This document shows positions 1 through 8,880 of a stretch of DNA of 64,000 bases, piece by piece. A program made the translations under genes and the position numbers. The notes under the pieces were generated by a model. It saw only the letters and a list, made by a program, of their open reading frames with translations, had not been told where the DNA came from and did not search any database. Source of the stretch: Acuticoccus sediminis (GTDB taxonomy: Bacteria; Pseudomonadota; Alphaproteobacteria; Rhizobiales; Amorphaceae); contig NZ_QHHQ01000005.1 of NCBI RefSeq assembly GCF_003258595.1, positions 124,001-188,000 of the forward strand, in the 5' to 3' direction. Each line of letters opens with the position of its first letter. Position 1 is the stretch's first letter.

Positions 1-260
1 GGACGAACGGGGAGCGCGGCGGCCGGGCGGCTGATCCATACCGGGCCGGGCCGGGCCGGCGCCCGCTCGCGCCGGCGGCCGCGCCGCCCGTGTGCGGGCG
101 TCCGCCCACCCTCCGGTCGGGTACCGCAGGGGCCACAACCCGGTAGTGTACAGCCACCGGGATGTTGCTTTACCCTCGCCGCAGACGCTCGCCAGAGGCG
201 TCGATGGAGGGGACGGATGACGACTGGGCGGTCCGCAGCCGACGGCGTGCGGGAGAAGCC
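1..260. other. GC-rich upstream region without a recognisable gene
   Basis: No convincing reading frame ends or starts here apart from the leader of the lactonase gene at 261. It contains a short tandem of CCGGG units near 42-58. A purine-rich stretch (GGGAGAAG) at 251-258 is the ribosome binding site of the next gene. Any promoter or binding-protein gene for the sugar operon that follows would lie here or to the left of the window. Confidence 0.5.
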
Positions 261-1133
261 ATGACGACCCGGATCGACGCGCACTGCCACCTGTGGCGAC
301 TGTCGCGCGGCGACTACGGATGGCTCTCCGGCGAAGGTCTCGACACCATCCGCCGCGACTTCGAGCCGGCCGACCTCGCCGCGGTCCATGGCTCCGCGGG
401 CGTCGCCCACTCCGTCGCCGTGCAGGCCGCTCCCACCGTCGCCGAGACGCAGTTCCTGCTCGACCTCGCCGAGATCACCCCCGCCATCGCCGGCGTCGTC
501 GGGTGGGTGGACCTCTCCGCCCCCGACGCTGCCGAGACGCTGGAGGAGATCGCCAGCCCCTACCTCGTCGGCGTCCGCCCGATGCTGCAGGACCTCCCCG
601 AGGACGACTGGATCGCGACGCGCCCGGACGCCGACGCCATCGCCGCCCTGAAGGCGGGGGCGCTGCGGTTCGACGCGCTGGTGATGCCGCGCCACCTCGC
701 CCACCTCGTCCGCTTCGTCGAGGCGCACCCCGACCTCCCCGTCATCGTCGACCACGCGGCCAAGCCGGCGCTGGGCGCCCCGCCGGACGATCCGCGCCAC
801 GTCGCCTGGCGCGCGGGAATGGAGGCGCTCGGCCGGCATTCGGGCACCTACGTCAAGCTCTCCGGCCTCCTCACCGAGATGCGTCCGGACCAGCGCACCA
901 CCCCGGAGGCCGCGGCGGCGACCCTGCGCCCGCTCGTCGACGACCTCCTCGAGTGGTTCGGCCCGTCGCGCATGGCGTGGGGCTCGGACTGGCCGGTGCT
1001 CACCCTGGCCGCGCCCTACGGCGCCTGGGACGCGGCGACGGCGCTCCTCCTCGCCGACCTCACCGCCGAGGAGCGCGCGGCCATCCTGCGCAACAACGCC
1101 GCCACCTTCTACGGGCTGGAGAAGTCAGCATGA
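261..1133 (+). CDS. amidohydrolase-2 family sugar lactonase (fucono/rhamnono-lactonase or PDC-lactonase like)
   Basis: Predicted 290-residue metal-dependent hydrolase of the amidohydrolase-2 family, which opens sugar-acid or pyrone dicarboxylate lactones in the cytoplasm. An HxH metal motif (H8, H10) lies at the very N-terminus, and the family's C-terminal Asp is D243 in a GSDWP motif. The ATG at 261 is chosen because GGGAGAAG precedes it and the HxH motif then sits at the family's usual distance from the start; 99 more in-frame bases upstream lack family similarity. The stop overlaps the next start (ATGA), so it is translationally coupled to a sugar ABC ATPase and permease. That context favours a sugar lactonase, such as one for L-fucono- or L-rhamnono-lactone, over an aromatic lactonase. 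The exact substrate is inference. Confidence 0.8.
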   Translation: MTTRIDAHCHLWRLSRGDYGWLSGEGLDTIRRDFEPADLAAVHGSAGVAHSVAVQAAPTVAETQFLLDLAEITPAIAGVVGWVDLSAPDAAETLEEIASPYLVGVRPMLQDLPEDDWIATRPDADAIAALKAGALRFDALVMPRHLAHLVRFVEAHPDLPVIVDHAAKPALGAPPDDPRHVAWRAGMEALGRHSGTYVKLSGLLTEMRPDQRTTPEAAAATLRPLVDDLLEWFGPSRMAWGSDWPVLTLAAPYGAWDAATALLLADLTAEERAAILRNNAATFYGLEKSA

Positions 1134-2665
1134 CGCCGCTGGTCGAGATGCGGGGGATCGAGAAGCGCTTTCCCGGCGTGCACGCGCTCAAGGGCGTCCA
1201 GTTCGAGCTCCGCCCCGGCGAGGTCCACGCGCTGATGGGCGAGAACGGCGCGGGCAAGTCCACGCTGATGAAGATCCTCTCCGGCATCTACCAGCGCGAC
1301 GGCGGGGACATCCTGATCGACGGCACGCCGACCGAGATCGACAGCCCCCGCACCGCACAGACCCTCGGGCTGTCGATCATCCATCAGGAGCTCTCCCTGA
1401 TGAACGACCTGACGGTGGCGCAGAACATCTTCATCGGCCGCGAGCCGCGCCGCCGCTTCGGCCGCCTCGACGAGCCGGCGCTGAACCGGGCCGCCGCCGG
1501 GATCTTCGAGCGGCTCAACCTCCACCTCGACCCGCGCACACAGGTCGGCACGCTCACCATCGCCCGGCAGCAGCTCGTGGAGATCGCCAAGGCCCTCTCC
1601 TACAGGAGCCGGGTGCTCGTGATGGACGAGCCGACCGCCGCGCTCAACGACCGTGAGATCGACGAGCTCTTCATCATCATCCGCCAGATCAGGGACGAGG
1701 GCGCAGGCATCGTCTACATCAGCCACAAGATGGACGAGCTGAAGCGCATCGCCGACCGGGTGACGGTGATGCGCGACGGGGCGACCGTCGGCACCGTGAG
1801 CGCCGCCGAGACGCCCGTCGCCGAGATCATCCGGATGATGGTCGGCCGCGAGCTCGACAACGAGACGCTTCAGATCCCGGACCTTTCCGCGGCGCCGGAC
1901 CTCCTCGAGGTGCGCGGGCTCAACCGCGGGCGGGAGATCCGCGACGTCTCGTTCAGCGTGCGCAAGGGCGAAATCCTCGGCTTCGCCGGGCTGATGGGCG
2001 CCGGCCGCACGGAGGTGGCGCGCGCCGTCTTCGGCGCCGACCGCAGGGACAGCGGCGAGATCCTCGTGCATGGCAAGAAGGTGGAGATCCGCGCCCCCTA
2101 CGACGCGGTGGCGGCGGGCATCGGCTACCTCTCCGAGGACCGCAAGCATTTCGGCCTCGCGACCGGCATGGACGTGCGCGCGAACATCGCGATGGCCTCG
2201 ATGGAGCGGTTCACCAGCCGAACCGGCGCGCTCGACGAGCGCGCGATGCGCGAGACCGCGCAGGACTACATCCGCCGCCTCGGCATCCGCACGCCGTCCG
2301 ACCGGCAGGAGGTGCGGCTGCTGTCGGGCGGCAACCAGCAGAAGGTCGTCATCGCCAAGTGGCTGCTGCGCGACTGCGACGTCCTCATCTTCGACGAGCC
2401 GACGCGCGGCATCGACGTCGGCGCCAAGTCCGAGATCTACCGCCTGCTCGCCGACCTCGCCGCGGAGGGCCGGGCGATCATCGTCATCTCCTCGGAGCTG
2501 CCGGAGATCCTGCGCCTGTCGCACAGGATCGCGGTGATGTGCGAGGGGCGCCTCACCGGCATCCTGCCCGGCGGCGCGGAGACGACGCAGGAGGACATCA
2601 TGCGCCTCGCCACCCAGCGCGAGGCGGTCATGGAACCCACCACGGCCCAGGAGGCGATCCAATGA
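1130..2665 (+). CDS. sugar ABC transporter, fused double ATP-binding protein (RbsA/MglA type)
   Basis: 511-residue ATPase with two nucleotide-binding domains, typical of carbohydrate uptake transporter class 2 (ribose, galactose, xylose, rhamnose). Domain 1 has Walker A at residues 37-45 (GENGAGKST) and a Walker B with DEPTAAL. Domain 2 has the degenerate Walker A characteristic of RbsA ([10 protein letters not shown]), an intact signature LLSGGNQQ and a Walker B with [10 protein letters not shown]. Energises the permease encoded directly downstream, with which it overlaps by ATGA. Start and stop are both in 4-base overlaps, so the three genes 261-3666 form a tightly coupled operon. No periplasmic binding protein gene is visible in the window; it may lie to the left. 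Confidence 0.93.
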   Translation: MTPLVEMRGIEKRFPGVHALKGVQFELRPGEVHALMGENGAGKSTLMKILSGIYQRDGGDILIDGTPTEIDSPRTAQTLGLSIIHQELSLMNDLTVAQNIFIGREPRRRFGRLDEPALNRAAAGIFERLNLHLDPRTQVGTLTIARQQLVEIAKALSYRSRVLVMDEPTAALNDREIDELFIIIRQIRDEGAGIVYISHKMDELKRIADRVTVMRDGATVGTVSAAETPVAEIIRMMVGRELDNETLQIPDLSAAPDLLEVRGLNRGREIRDVSFSVRKGEILGFAGLMGAGRTEVARAVFGADRRDSGEILVHGKKVEIRAPYDAVAAGIGYLSEDRKHFGLATGMDVRANIAMASMERFTSRTGALDERAMRETAQDYIRRLGIRTPSDRQEVRLLSGGNQQKVVIAKWLLRDCDVLIFDEPTRGIDVGAKSEIYRLLADLAAEGRAIIVISSELPEILRLSHRIAVMCEGRLTGILPGGAETTQEDIMRLATQREAVMEPTTAQEAIQ

Positions 2666-3666
2666 CCACCGCCGACGCACCGCGGCCGGGCGCGCTCTCC
2701 CGGATCGGCTCGTCGGGCGCGACGCAGAAGCTCCTCGCGTTCGCGAGCCTCGTGCTGTTGCTCGTCGGCTTCTCGCTCGCCTCGCCGCAGTTCATGCAGC
2801 TCTCCAACATCATCGCCATCCTGCAGGCGACGTCGGTCAACGGCGTCCTCGCCGTGGCGGTGACGCTCGTCATCATCACCGGCGGCATCGACCTCTCGGT
2901 CGGGACGATGATGACCTTCTGCGCGGTGATCGCGGGCGTGGTCCTGACCTACTGGGGTCTGCCGCTCCCCTTCGGCGTGATCGCGGCGATCGGCGCGGGG
3001 GCCTTCTGCGGGCTGTGCTCGGGCACGTTCGTCGCCAAGCTGAAGATCCCGCCGTTCATCGCGACGCTCGGGATGATGCTCATCCTGAAGGGGCTGGCGC
3101 TCGTCATCTCCGGCACGCGGCCGATCTACTTCAACGACACGCCGGGCTTCGACCTCATCTCGCGCGGGTCGCTGATCGGCTGGGTCGTGCCGGGCCTGCC
3201 GATCCCCAACGGGGTGCTGATCCTGTTCCTCGTGGCGCTCGCCGTGGCCTACATCCTCGGCCGCACGGTCCTCGGCCGGTACACCTTCGCGCTCGGCTCC
3301 AACGAGGAGGCGGTGCGTCTCTCCGGCGTCAACACGGACGCGTGGAAGATCGGCATCTACGCGCTGTCGGGGGCGATCGTCGGGATCGCCGGCATCCTCA
3401 TCGCCTCACGCCTCAACTCGGCGCAGCCGGCGCTGGGGCTCGGCTACGAGCTGGAGGCGATCGCGGCGGTGGTGATCGGCGGCACCTCCCTGTCGGGCGG
3501 CCGTGGCACGGTGCTCGGCACGGTGATCGGCGCGCTCATCATGGCGGTCCTCACCAATGGCCTGCGCATCCTCTCGGTCGCGCAGGAGTGGCAGACGGTG
3601 GTGACGGGCGCGATCATCATCCTCGCCGTCTATGCCGACCAGGCCCGGCGGCGGCGGACCGCGTAG
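2662..3666 (+). CDS. sugar ABC transporter permease (RbsC type)
   Basis: 334-residue polytopic inner-membrane protein of the ribose/xylose/galactose permease family (BPD_transp_2). Hydrophobic segments run from about residue 25 to 325. The conserved family patterns [10 protein letters not shown] near residue 75 and [18 protein letters not shown] near residue 275 are intact. Works as a homodimer with the double ATPase upstream and an unseen periplasmic binding protein. The ATG lies inside the ATPase stop (ATGA), so no separate ribosome binding site is needed. Last gene of the operon; the next gene is on the opposite strand and converges with it across only 20 bases. Confidence 0.93.
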   Translation: MTTADAPRPGALSRIGSSGATQKLLAFASLVLLLVGFSLASPQFMQLSNIIAILQATSVNGVLAVAVTLVIITGGIDLSVGTMMTFCAVIAGVVLTYWGLPLPFGVIAAIGAGAFCGLCSGTFVAKLKIPPFIATLGMMLILKGLALVISGTRPIYFNDTPGFDLISRGSLIGWVVPGLPIPNGVLILFLVALAVAYILGRTVLGRYTFALGSNEEAVRLSGVNTDAWKIGIYALSGAIVGIAGILIASRLNSAQPALGLGYELEAIAAVVIGGTSLSGGRGTVLGTVIGALIMAVLTNGLRILSVAQEWQTVVTGAIIILAVYADQARRRRTA

Positions 3667-3686
3667 GCGCCGCGCCCGCCCGATCG

Positions 3687-4772
3687 TCAGGCGGGGTCGA
3701 GCGTCAGCAGCGGGCCGACGTACTGACGCACCGGCGGGGTCTTGTCGCCGCGCAGGGGGACGACCTCGGCGAGGTCCCGGAGGTTGCCGACGCGCAGCGT
3801 GCGCCCCGTCATCCCGCGGTGGGAGGCGAAGGGATGCACCGCGATCCGCGTGACGTGGCTCATCCGGTCCATCGACACCAGCGCTTGCACGGCGCTGTCC
3901 GCACCGAAGCGAAGGTCCGCCTGCCCGCCGTAGGGACCGTAGAGGTAGACGAGCCCGAGGGCGACGACGTCGCGGCCCAGATCGACCGTCAGGGTCTCCC
4001 CCTCGTTCACCACCGCGTAGTCGAGGCCGAGGTTGCTCGCCTCCATCCGTTCGACCGCGGTGCCGGTGGGCAGTCGGTCGAGGATGTCCAGGTATCCCCG
4101 CCGGAAGCGCGGCGTCAGCGGGCGGCGGGTCAGCGGCCGCTCGATGTGGTCGAGCAGGAAGGGGAGGATCTCGTCGGCGATGAAGCGCGATCCTTCCGGC
4201 GTGGTGTGGACGTCGTCCCGGAGGATCGAGCGGACGAAGGGCTCCCCCCTCTCGGCCAGGAGGCCCTCGGCGCGGTCCAGGACGGGGACGCCGTGCGCGG
4301 CGCAGAACGTGCGCGTCAGCGCGTTGAAGTCGATCGTGCGCGTGTCGCCGTAGTCGCGGTAGAGGATCACGAAGCCCGGCTCGGCGCCGACCTCCTGCGC
4401 GGTGAGGACGATGTCGGACAGCAGCTCCACCGCGAGCTCGTCGCTGCTGAGCGGGTGGCGGGTGAAGGCGGACGTGTTGATCTCGAACAGGACGTGGCTG
4501 AACGGGCCATGGAGACGCGCCGCGAGGCGGATGAAGGCCGGCACGACGTGCGGCTGCTGCGCCCCCAGACCGACGCGCACGAAGTCGATCCCGTCGCGCG
4601 CCTCCATGAAGGACTGCTTGAGCCTCGGCGCGTAGCCGAACATCAGCGTGTTGGAGAAGCCGACGACGAGGACCTTGCGTCCGTCGTCCGGCCCGGCGGT
4701 CTTCGATGCGCCCGGAGCGGCGTCCGGCTCCGACGGTCCGGCAGCGGCCTTCACCTCGCCATGCTGCGTCAT
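3687..4772 (-). CDS. SGNH/GDSL-like hydrolase, function unknown
   Basis: 361 residues. The first 32 residues are low-complexity and Ala/Pro-rich, with no signal peptide. A Rossmann-like core follows with residues that fit the SGNH quartet: S40 in GFSNT, a Gly in the loop near G70, N99 in FEINTS and a DxxH pair D186/H189 in DDVHTTPEG. These are esterase/acyl-hydrolase hallmarks, often found in polysaccharide or lipid deacetylases, but the first block deviates from GDS. The ATG at 4772 has a strong GGAGGGG site upstream. Transcribed divergently from the PotB/PotC-like permeases, with 191 bases between. I cannot name the substrate. The motif assignment is by eye and moderately secure. Confidence 0.6.
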   Translation of the reverse strand: MTQHGEVKAAAGPSEPDAAPGASKTAGPDDGRKVLVVGFSNTLMFGYAPRLKQSFMEARDGIDFVRVGLGAQQPHVVPAFIRLAARLHGPFSHVLFEINTSAFTRHPLSSDELAVELLSDIVLTAQEVGAEPGFVILYRDYGDTRTIDFNALTRTFCAAHGVPVLDRAEGLLAERGEPFVRSILRDDVHTTPEGSRFIADEILPFLLDHIERPLTRRPLTPRFRRGYLDILDRLPTGTAVERMEASNLGLDYAVVNEGETLTVDLGRDVVALGLVYLYGPYGGQADLRFGADSAVQALVSMDRMSHVTRIAVHPFASHRGMTGRTLRVGNLRDLAEVVPLRGDKTPPVRQYVGPLLTLDPA

Positions 4773-4963
4773 CGAAGCCCCCTCCTCACCACGGCCGGCC
4801 GAACCCGGCCGCCCCGGGGTGCGGGACGTGGAGACGGGCTGGTTGCCGTGTGGGGTCTATTGCACGGGAATGATGGCCGTAAAGCCGGTCCGCCGGGGGA
4901 CGGATCTGGACAACGCTCCCACCACGCGACACGCTTGCCCGGACTTGACGGGAGCGGTTGCGG

Positions 4964-5914
4964 ATGAGCGTCGGCGATTTGCAGGCTTTGGAGGGCGAAG
5001 AAGCGTCTCCAAGGGTGGGAATGGCCGATCGGCTCCGCAGCATCGCCGTCGCCCTGCCGCCGTACATCTGGCTGCTCGCCTTCTTCCTCGCGCCGTTCAT
5101 CATCGTGCTGCGGATGTCGTTTTCCGAATCGGTGATCGCGCAGCCGCCCTACAGCCCGACGTTCGACATATCGCAGGGCCTCTCCGGGCTGTGGGAGAGC
5201 GTCAAGGAATTCTCGACCTTCAACTACACCTTCCTCGCCGAGGACTCGCTCTACTGGCGCGCCTACCTCTCATCGGTGCGGATCGCGGCGATCTCGACGG
5301 TGATCACGCTCCTGATCGGCTTTCCGATGGCGTACGCGATGGCGCGCGCGCCGCTTCGGTGGCGCCCGCTCCTCCTCGCGCTGGTGATCCTGCCGTTCTG
5401 GACGTCGTTCCTGATCCGCGTCTACGCCTGGATCGGGATCCTGAAGCGGGACGGACTGCTCAACCAGCTCCTCATGTCCCTCGGGGTGATCACCGAGCCG
5501 CTGACGATCCTCAACACGGAGCCGGCGGTGTTCATCGGCATCGTCTACGCCTACCTGCCGTTCATGGTGCTGCCGCTCTACGCCTCGCTGGAGCGGCAGG
5601 ACCCCGCGTTGCTGGAGGCGGCCTCCGACCTCGGCAGCCCGCCCTGGCTGGCGTTCTGGCAGATCACCGTGCGCCTCGCCGTCCCCGGGATCCTCGCCGG
5701 GTGCCTCCTCGTCTTCATTCCGGCGGTGGGCGAATTCGTCATCCCCAACCTTTTGGGCGGATCCAGCACGCTGATGATCGGGCAGACGTTGTGGGACGAG
5801 TTCTTCTCCAACCGCGACTGGCCGCTCGCCAGCGCAGTGGCAGTGATCCTCGTGCTGGTGCTGGTGGTGCCGATCACCATCTTCCAGCGCGCCCAGTCGC
5901 GGACGACCGGCTGA
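4964..5914 (+). CDS. ABC transporter permease, PotB-like (spermidine/putrescine/Fe class)
   Basis: 316-residue inner-membrane permease with about six transmembrane helices and the cytoplasmic EAA loop (EAASDLGSPPWLAFWQITVRL, residues about 205-225) that docks the ATPase. Belongs to the polyamine/opine/compatible-solute class of ABC importers. The ATG at 4964 is preferred over an in-frame TTG at 4958 because GGGAG at 4950-4954 is correctly spaced for the ATG. The PotC partner starts one base after its stop. Neither an ATPase nor a periplasmic binding protein is adjacent, so the transporter must borrow these from elsewhere in the genome. Confidence 0.88.
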   Translation: MSVGDLQALEGEEASPRVGMADRLRSIAVALPPYIWLLAFFLAPFIIVLRMSFSESVIAQPPYSPTFDISQGLSGLWESVKEFSTFNYTFLAEDSLYWRAYLSSVRIAAISTVITLLIGFPMAYAMARAPLRWRPLLLALVILPFWTSFLIRVYAWIGILKRDGLLNQLLMSLGVITEPLTILNTEPAVFIGIVYAYLPFMVLPLYASLERQDPALLEAASDLGSPPWLAFWQITVRLAVPGILAGCLLVFIPAVGEFVIPNLLGGSSTLMIGQTLWDEFFSNRDWPLASAVAVILVLVLVVPITIFQRAQSRTTG

Positions 5915-5915
5915 C

Positions 5916-6704
5916 ATGGCCCGGTTCACCCGCTTCAACGCCGTTTCCCTCGCGCTCGGGATGGCGTTCCTCTACCTGCCGATCGTCCTCCTGATCATCT
6001 TCAGCTTCAACGAGTCGCGGCTGGTGACGGTGTGGGGCGGCTTCTCCACCAAGTGGTACGTGGAGCTTTTCCGTAACCAGCAACTGCTGGACGCGGCGCG
6101 CGTGTCGATCCTGGTGGGGCTCACCACGGCGTGCATCGCGACGGTCCTCGGCACGCTGGCGGCCGTCGCGCTGACGCGGACGGCACGCCTTCCCGGCCGC
6201 TCGCTGTTCACGGCGATGACCTACGCGCCGCTCGTGATGCCGGAGGTGATCACCGGCCTCTCGCTGCTCCTGCTGTTCGTCGCGCTGGGCATCGACCGCG
6301 GGTTCTGGACCATCACCATCGCGCATACTACCTTCGCGCTGTGCTTCGTCGCGGTGGTCGTGCAGTCGCGCCTCGCAGCGTTCGACATGAGCATCGAGGA
6401 GGCGGCGCAGGACCTCGGCGCGCCGCCCTGGAAGGCGTTCCTCCTGGTGACGCTGCCGGCCATCGCGCCGGCGGTCGCCGCGGGCTGGCTCCTCGCCTTC
6501 ACGCTGTCGCTCGACGACCTGGTGATCGCGAGCTTCACCTCCGGGCCGGGGTCGACGACGCTGCCAATGAAGATCTTCTCGGCCGTGCGCCTCGGCGTCT
6601 CGCCGGACATCAACGCGGCGTGCACCATCCTCATCGGCATCGTCGCGGTCGGCGTCGTGGCGGCGACCTTCGCCACGGGGTACCGGACGCGGCGCGCGGG
6701 CTGA
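5916..6704 (+). CDS. ABC transporter permease, PotC-like
   Basis: 262-residue second permease of the heterodimeric pore, paired with the PotB-like protein that ends one base upstream. About six hydrophobic segments, with the EAA loop in EEAAQDLGAPPWKAFLLVTLP around residues 160-180 and the C-terminal LDDLVIASF pattern of PotC proteins. Expected to import a small cationic or amine-containing solute. The substrate cannot be inferred without its binding protein. The gene converges with the quinone oxidoreductase on the minus strand, with a GC-rich stem-loop between them. Confidence 0.88.
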   Translation: MARFTRFNAVSLALGMAFLYLPIVLLIIFSFNESRLVTVWGGFSTKWYVELFRNQQLLDAARVSILVGLTTACIATVLGTLAAVALTRTARLPGRSLFTAMTYAPLVMPEVITGLSLLLLFVALGIDRGFWTITIAHTTFALCFVAVVVQSRLAAFDMSIEEAAQDLGAPPWKAFLLVTLPAIAPAVAAGWLLAFTLSLDDLVIASFTSGPGSTTLPMKIFSAVRLGVSPDINAACTILIGIVAVGVVAATFATGYRTRRAG

Positions 6705-6734
6705 CCGGCGCGCGCCGCCGGTCCCGCGCGCCGG
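6705..6734. terminator. GC-only stem-loop between convergent genes
   Basis: Perfect 10-base arms CCGGCGCGCG at 6705-6714 and CGCGCGCCGG at 6725-6734 with a 10-base loop, just past the potC-like stop and before the minus-strand oxidoreductase stop at 6741. There is no T-run, so intrinsic termination is doubtful. A role in ending or stabilising both convergent transcripts is an inference from position. Confidence 0.4.
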
Positions 6735-6740
6735 GCCCGC

Positions 6741-7739
6741 TCAGTCCATCGTGACGACGACCTTGCCGATGGCTTGGCGCGAGGCGAGGTGCTTGATCGC
6801 CTCGGCGCCTTCGGCGAGCGGCCAGGTCCTGCTGACGCGCGGGCGGACCTTCCCCTCGCCCCACCACGCGATGAGCTGGGCGATGTGCGCGCGGTTCTTC
6901 TCCGGGAAGCGCCGGGCGAACGCGCCCCAGAAGACGCCGCGCACGTCGCAGCTCTTGAGGAGCGTGAGGTTGAGCGGCAGGCGCGGGATGCCGGCGGTGA
7001 AGCCCGTCACCAGGTAGCGCCCCTCCCAGGCGATGGAGCGCAGCGCCGGCTCGGCGTAGTCGCCGCCCACCGGGTCGTAGACGACGTTGGCCCCGTTCTC
7101 GCCCACCGCGGCCTTGAACTCGGCGGCGAGCGCCTTGGAGGCGTCCTTGTCGAGCGGACCGCGGCCGTAGACGACGGTGGCGTCGGCGCCCGCCTCGCGC
7201 ACCGCGGCGGCCTTCTCCTCGCTGGAGACGGCGCCGACGACGCGCGCGCCGACGGCCTTGCCGATCTCCACCGCCGACATGCCGATGCCGCCCGCCGCGC
7301 CGAGGACGAGGAGGGTCTCCCCCGCCTTCAGCTCGCCGCGGTCGAGCAGCGCATAGATGGTCGTGCCGTAGGTGAAGAGGAGCGCGGCGCCCTCCACGGC
7401 CGAGGCCCCCTCGGGCAGCGCGAACGTCTCCTCCGCGGAGGCCGTCGCGAGGGTCGCCATCCCGCCGAAGCGCGTGTCGGCCATCACCCGGTCGCCGGCC
7501 TTGAACCGTGTGACGCCCTCGCCGACCGCCTCGATGACGCCGGCCACCTCGCCGCCGGGGGCGAACGGGCGCTCGGGCCGGTACTGGTACTTGTCCTCGA
7601 TCACCAGGACATCCGGGAAGTTCAGCGCGCAGGCCTCGGTGCGGATGAGCACCTCGCCGGCGGCGGGGACCGGATCGGGCATCTCGGCGTATTCGAGTGT
7701 GTCTGGCGGCCCCGGCTTGCGCGAAATCAGTGCCTTCAC
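6741..7739 (-). CDS. NADPH:quinone oxidoreductase (zinc-independent MDR superfamily)
   Basis: 332-residue medium-chain reductase. It has an N-terminal GroES-like domain, then a Rossmann nucleotide-binding domain with VLGAAGGIGMSAVEIGKAVGARVVG near residue 150. The cysteine cluster of zinc alcohol dehydrogenases is absent, as in quinone/enoyl reductases. Expected to reduce quinones or enones with NADPH in the cytosol. I place the start at a GTG (7737-7739) because GGGAGGA precedes it and because the protein then begins KALISRKPGPP as relatives do; extension upstream to an ATG at 7850 would add a basic, non-homologous tail. Divergent from the universal stress protein, sharing a 149-base promoter region that contains an ATATTGC-N3-GCA motif. 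Confidence 0.88.
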   Translation of the reverse strand: MKALISRKPGPPDTLEYAEMPDPVPAAGEVLIRTEACALNFPDVLVIEDKYQYRPERPFAPGGEVAGVIEAVGEGVTRFKAGDRVMADTRFGGMATLATASAEETFALPEGASAVEGAALLFTYGTTIYALLDRGELKAGETLLVLGAAGGIGMSAVEIGKAVGARVVGAVSSEEKAAAVREAGADATVVYGRGPLDKDASKALAAEFKAAVGENGANVVYDPVGGDYAEPALRSIAWEGRYLVTGFTAGIPRLPLNLTLLKSCDVRGVFWGAFARRFPEKNRAHIAQLIAWWGEGKVRPRVSRTWPLAEGAEAIKHLASRQAIGKVVVTMD

Positions 7740-7821
7740 GAACGTCCTCCCAATGTTTGACCGGCACCTTAAACCCAGTCGGACCGGATTGTGCACCGCC
7801 CTGTGCCATCCAGTGCCCGCG

Positions 7822-7837
7822 CGTTGCACCGCAATAT
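7822..7837 (-). promoter_or_regulatory. PhaR-like motif ATATTGC-GGT-GCA
   Basis: On the minus strand this reads ATATTGCGGTGCAACG. It shares ATATTGC-N3-GCA with sites at 37283 and 43064. The core TGC-R-N-Y-GCA matches the motif I recall for PhaR, the polyhydroxyalkanoate-responsive repressor of rhizobia, though the three flanking bases (ACG) do not. It lies in the divergent promoter region of the oxidoreductase and usp genes, 83 bases upstream of the oxidoreductase start. PhaR binding is an inference. Confidence 0.4.
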
Positions 7838-7888
7838 CAGTTTGGCGCAAGCGCCCCGGCGCACTCTGGCCTCCTCAGGGAGGGCCCT

Positions 7889-8731
7889 ATGGCTGTCGGC
7901 AAAGTCGTCGCCCTCGTCGATGGATCGAGCTACTCGACGAGCGTCTGTGAACATGCGGCCTGGATCGCCAGCCGGCATCAGGTCCCGGTGGAGCTGGTCC
8001 ACGTCATCGGGCGCCGCGAGACGGCGCCGCACGACCTGCTGGAGGACAGCGCGCGCGGCGACCTCCTCGACAGGCTGCGGGAGATGGAGGGCCAGCGTCA
8101 CGCGCTGGCGGACCAGATGGGCGAGGCGATCCTCGCCGAGGCCGCCGCGCTGACGACGGCGGCCGGCGCGCCGGAAGTCCACCGCAAGGTGCGCCACGGC
8201 GACCTGATCGAGGCGCTTCACGAGCTCGAGGTGGACGCGCGCTACATCGTCGTCGGCAAGCGCGGCGCGGCGGCGGACTTCGCCAAGCTGCACCTCGGCT
8301 CCAACATCGAGCGGGTGGTCCGTGCCTCGCGCGTCAACGTGATGGTCGCGAGCCGGGCCTTCTCGAAGGTCAAGCGGTTCCTGGTGGCCTACGACGGCGG
8401 CCGATCGGCGAGGAAGGCGATCGAGCTGATTTCGCGCAGCCCGCTCTATACCGGGCTGAAGCCGCACATCCTGACCGTCTCGCCCAACACCGCCGAGGCG
8501 CAGAGGCAGCTCGAAGCCGCCGAGGAGGCGCTGAACTGGAGCGGCGACGTGGTGACGGACGCGGCCCCGGGCGACGCGGAGAAGGTGATCGCCGGCTACG
8601 TCGAGGAGAACTGCATCGACCTCCTGGTGATGGGCGCCTACGGCCACAGCCGCGTGCGCAACCTCCTCGTCGGGTCGACGACGTCGCAGATGATGCGCTC
8701 CTGCAGGATCCCGGTTCTCATCGTGAGATAA
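7889..8731 (+). CDS. universal stress protein, tandem UspA domains
   Basis: 280 residues made of two UspA-fold domains (about 1-145 and 150-280). Domain 2 keeps the ATP-binding signature G-x2-G-x9-GST (GAYGHSRVRNLLVGSTTSQ near residue 250). Domain 1 has a variant (GKRGAAADFAKLHLGSN). Tandem Usp proteins of this layout are cytoplasmic and linked to starvation, oxygen limitation and membrane stress. The ATG at 7889 is preceded by CAGGGAGGG. It is monocistronic, and the 149 bases after it show no gene. Which stress or ligand it senses cannot be told from sequence. Confidence 0.9.
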   Translation: MAVGKVVALVDGSSYSTSVCEHAAWIASRHQVPVELVHVIGRRETAPHDLLEDSARGDLLDRLREMEGQRHALADQMGEAILAEAAALTTAAGAPEVHRKVRHGDLIEALHELEVDARYIVVGKRGAAADFAKLHLGSNIERVVRASRVNVMVASRAFSKVKRFLVAYDGGRSARKAIELISRSPLYTGLKPHILTVSPNTAEAQRQLEAAEEALNWSGDVVTDAAPGDAEKVIAGYVEENCIDLLVMGAYGHSRVRNLLVGSTTSQMMRSCRIPVLIVR

Positions 8732-8880
8732 GGGACGCCCGGACCGGGGAGGAGCAAAAAACCGGCCCGGGCGCTGTCGGTCGCGAGGGACAGTCTACCG
8801 GATGGGCCACCACACCCCCCGGACGCCAGACGCCCTACGCTGTCCCTGACGTGCGTCGCTCGAACAGAGCGGCCGACGCG

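Noticed and set aside
42-58. Short CCGGG tandem as a structural repeat or CRISPR remnant
   Set aside because: Only about three short units in extremely GC-rich DNA, without spacers; likely chance.
1109-2680. Long minus-strand open frame (523 codons) opposite the sugar ATPase
   Set aside because: Composition is rich in Asp, His, Arg and Val repeats, typical of frames antisense to high-GC genes. The plus-strand frame has complete ABC motifs.
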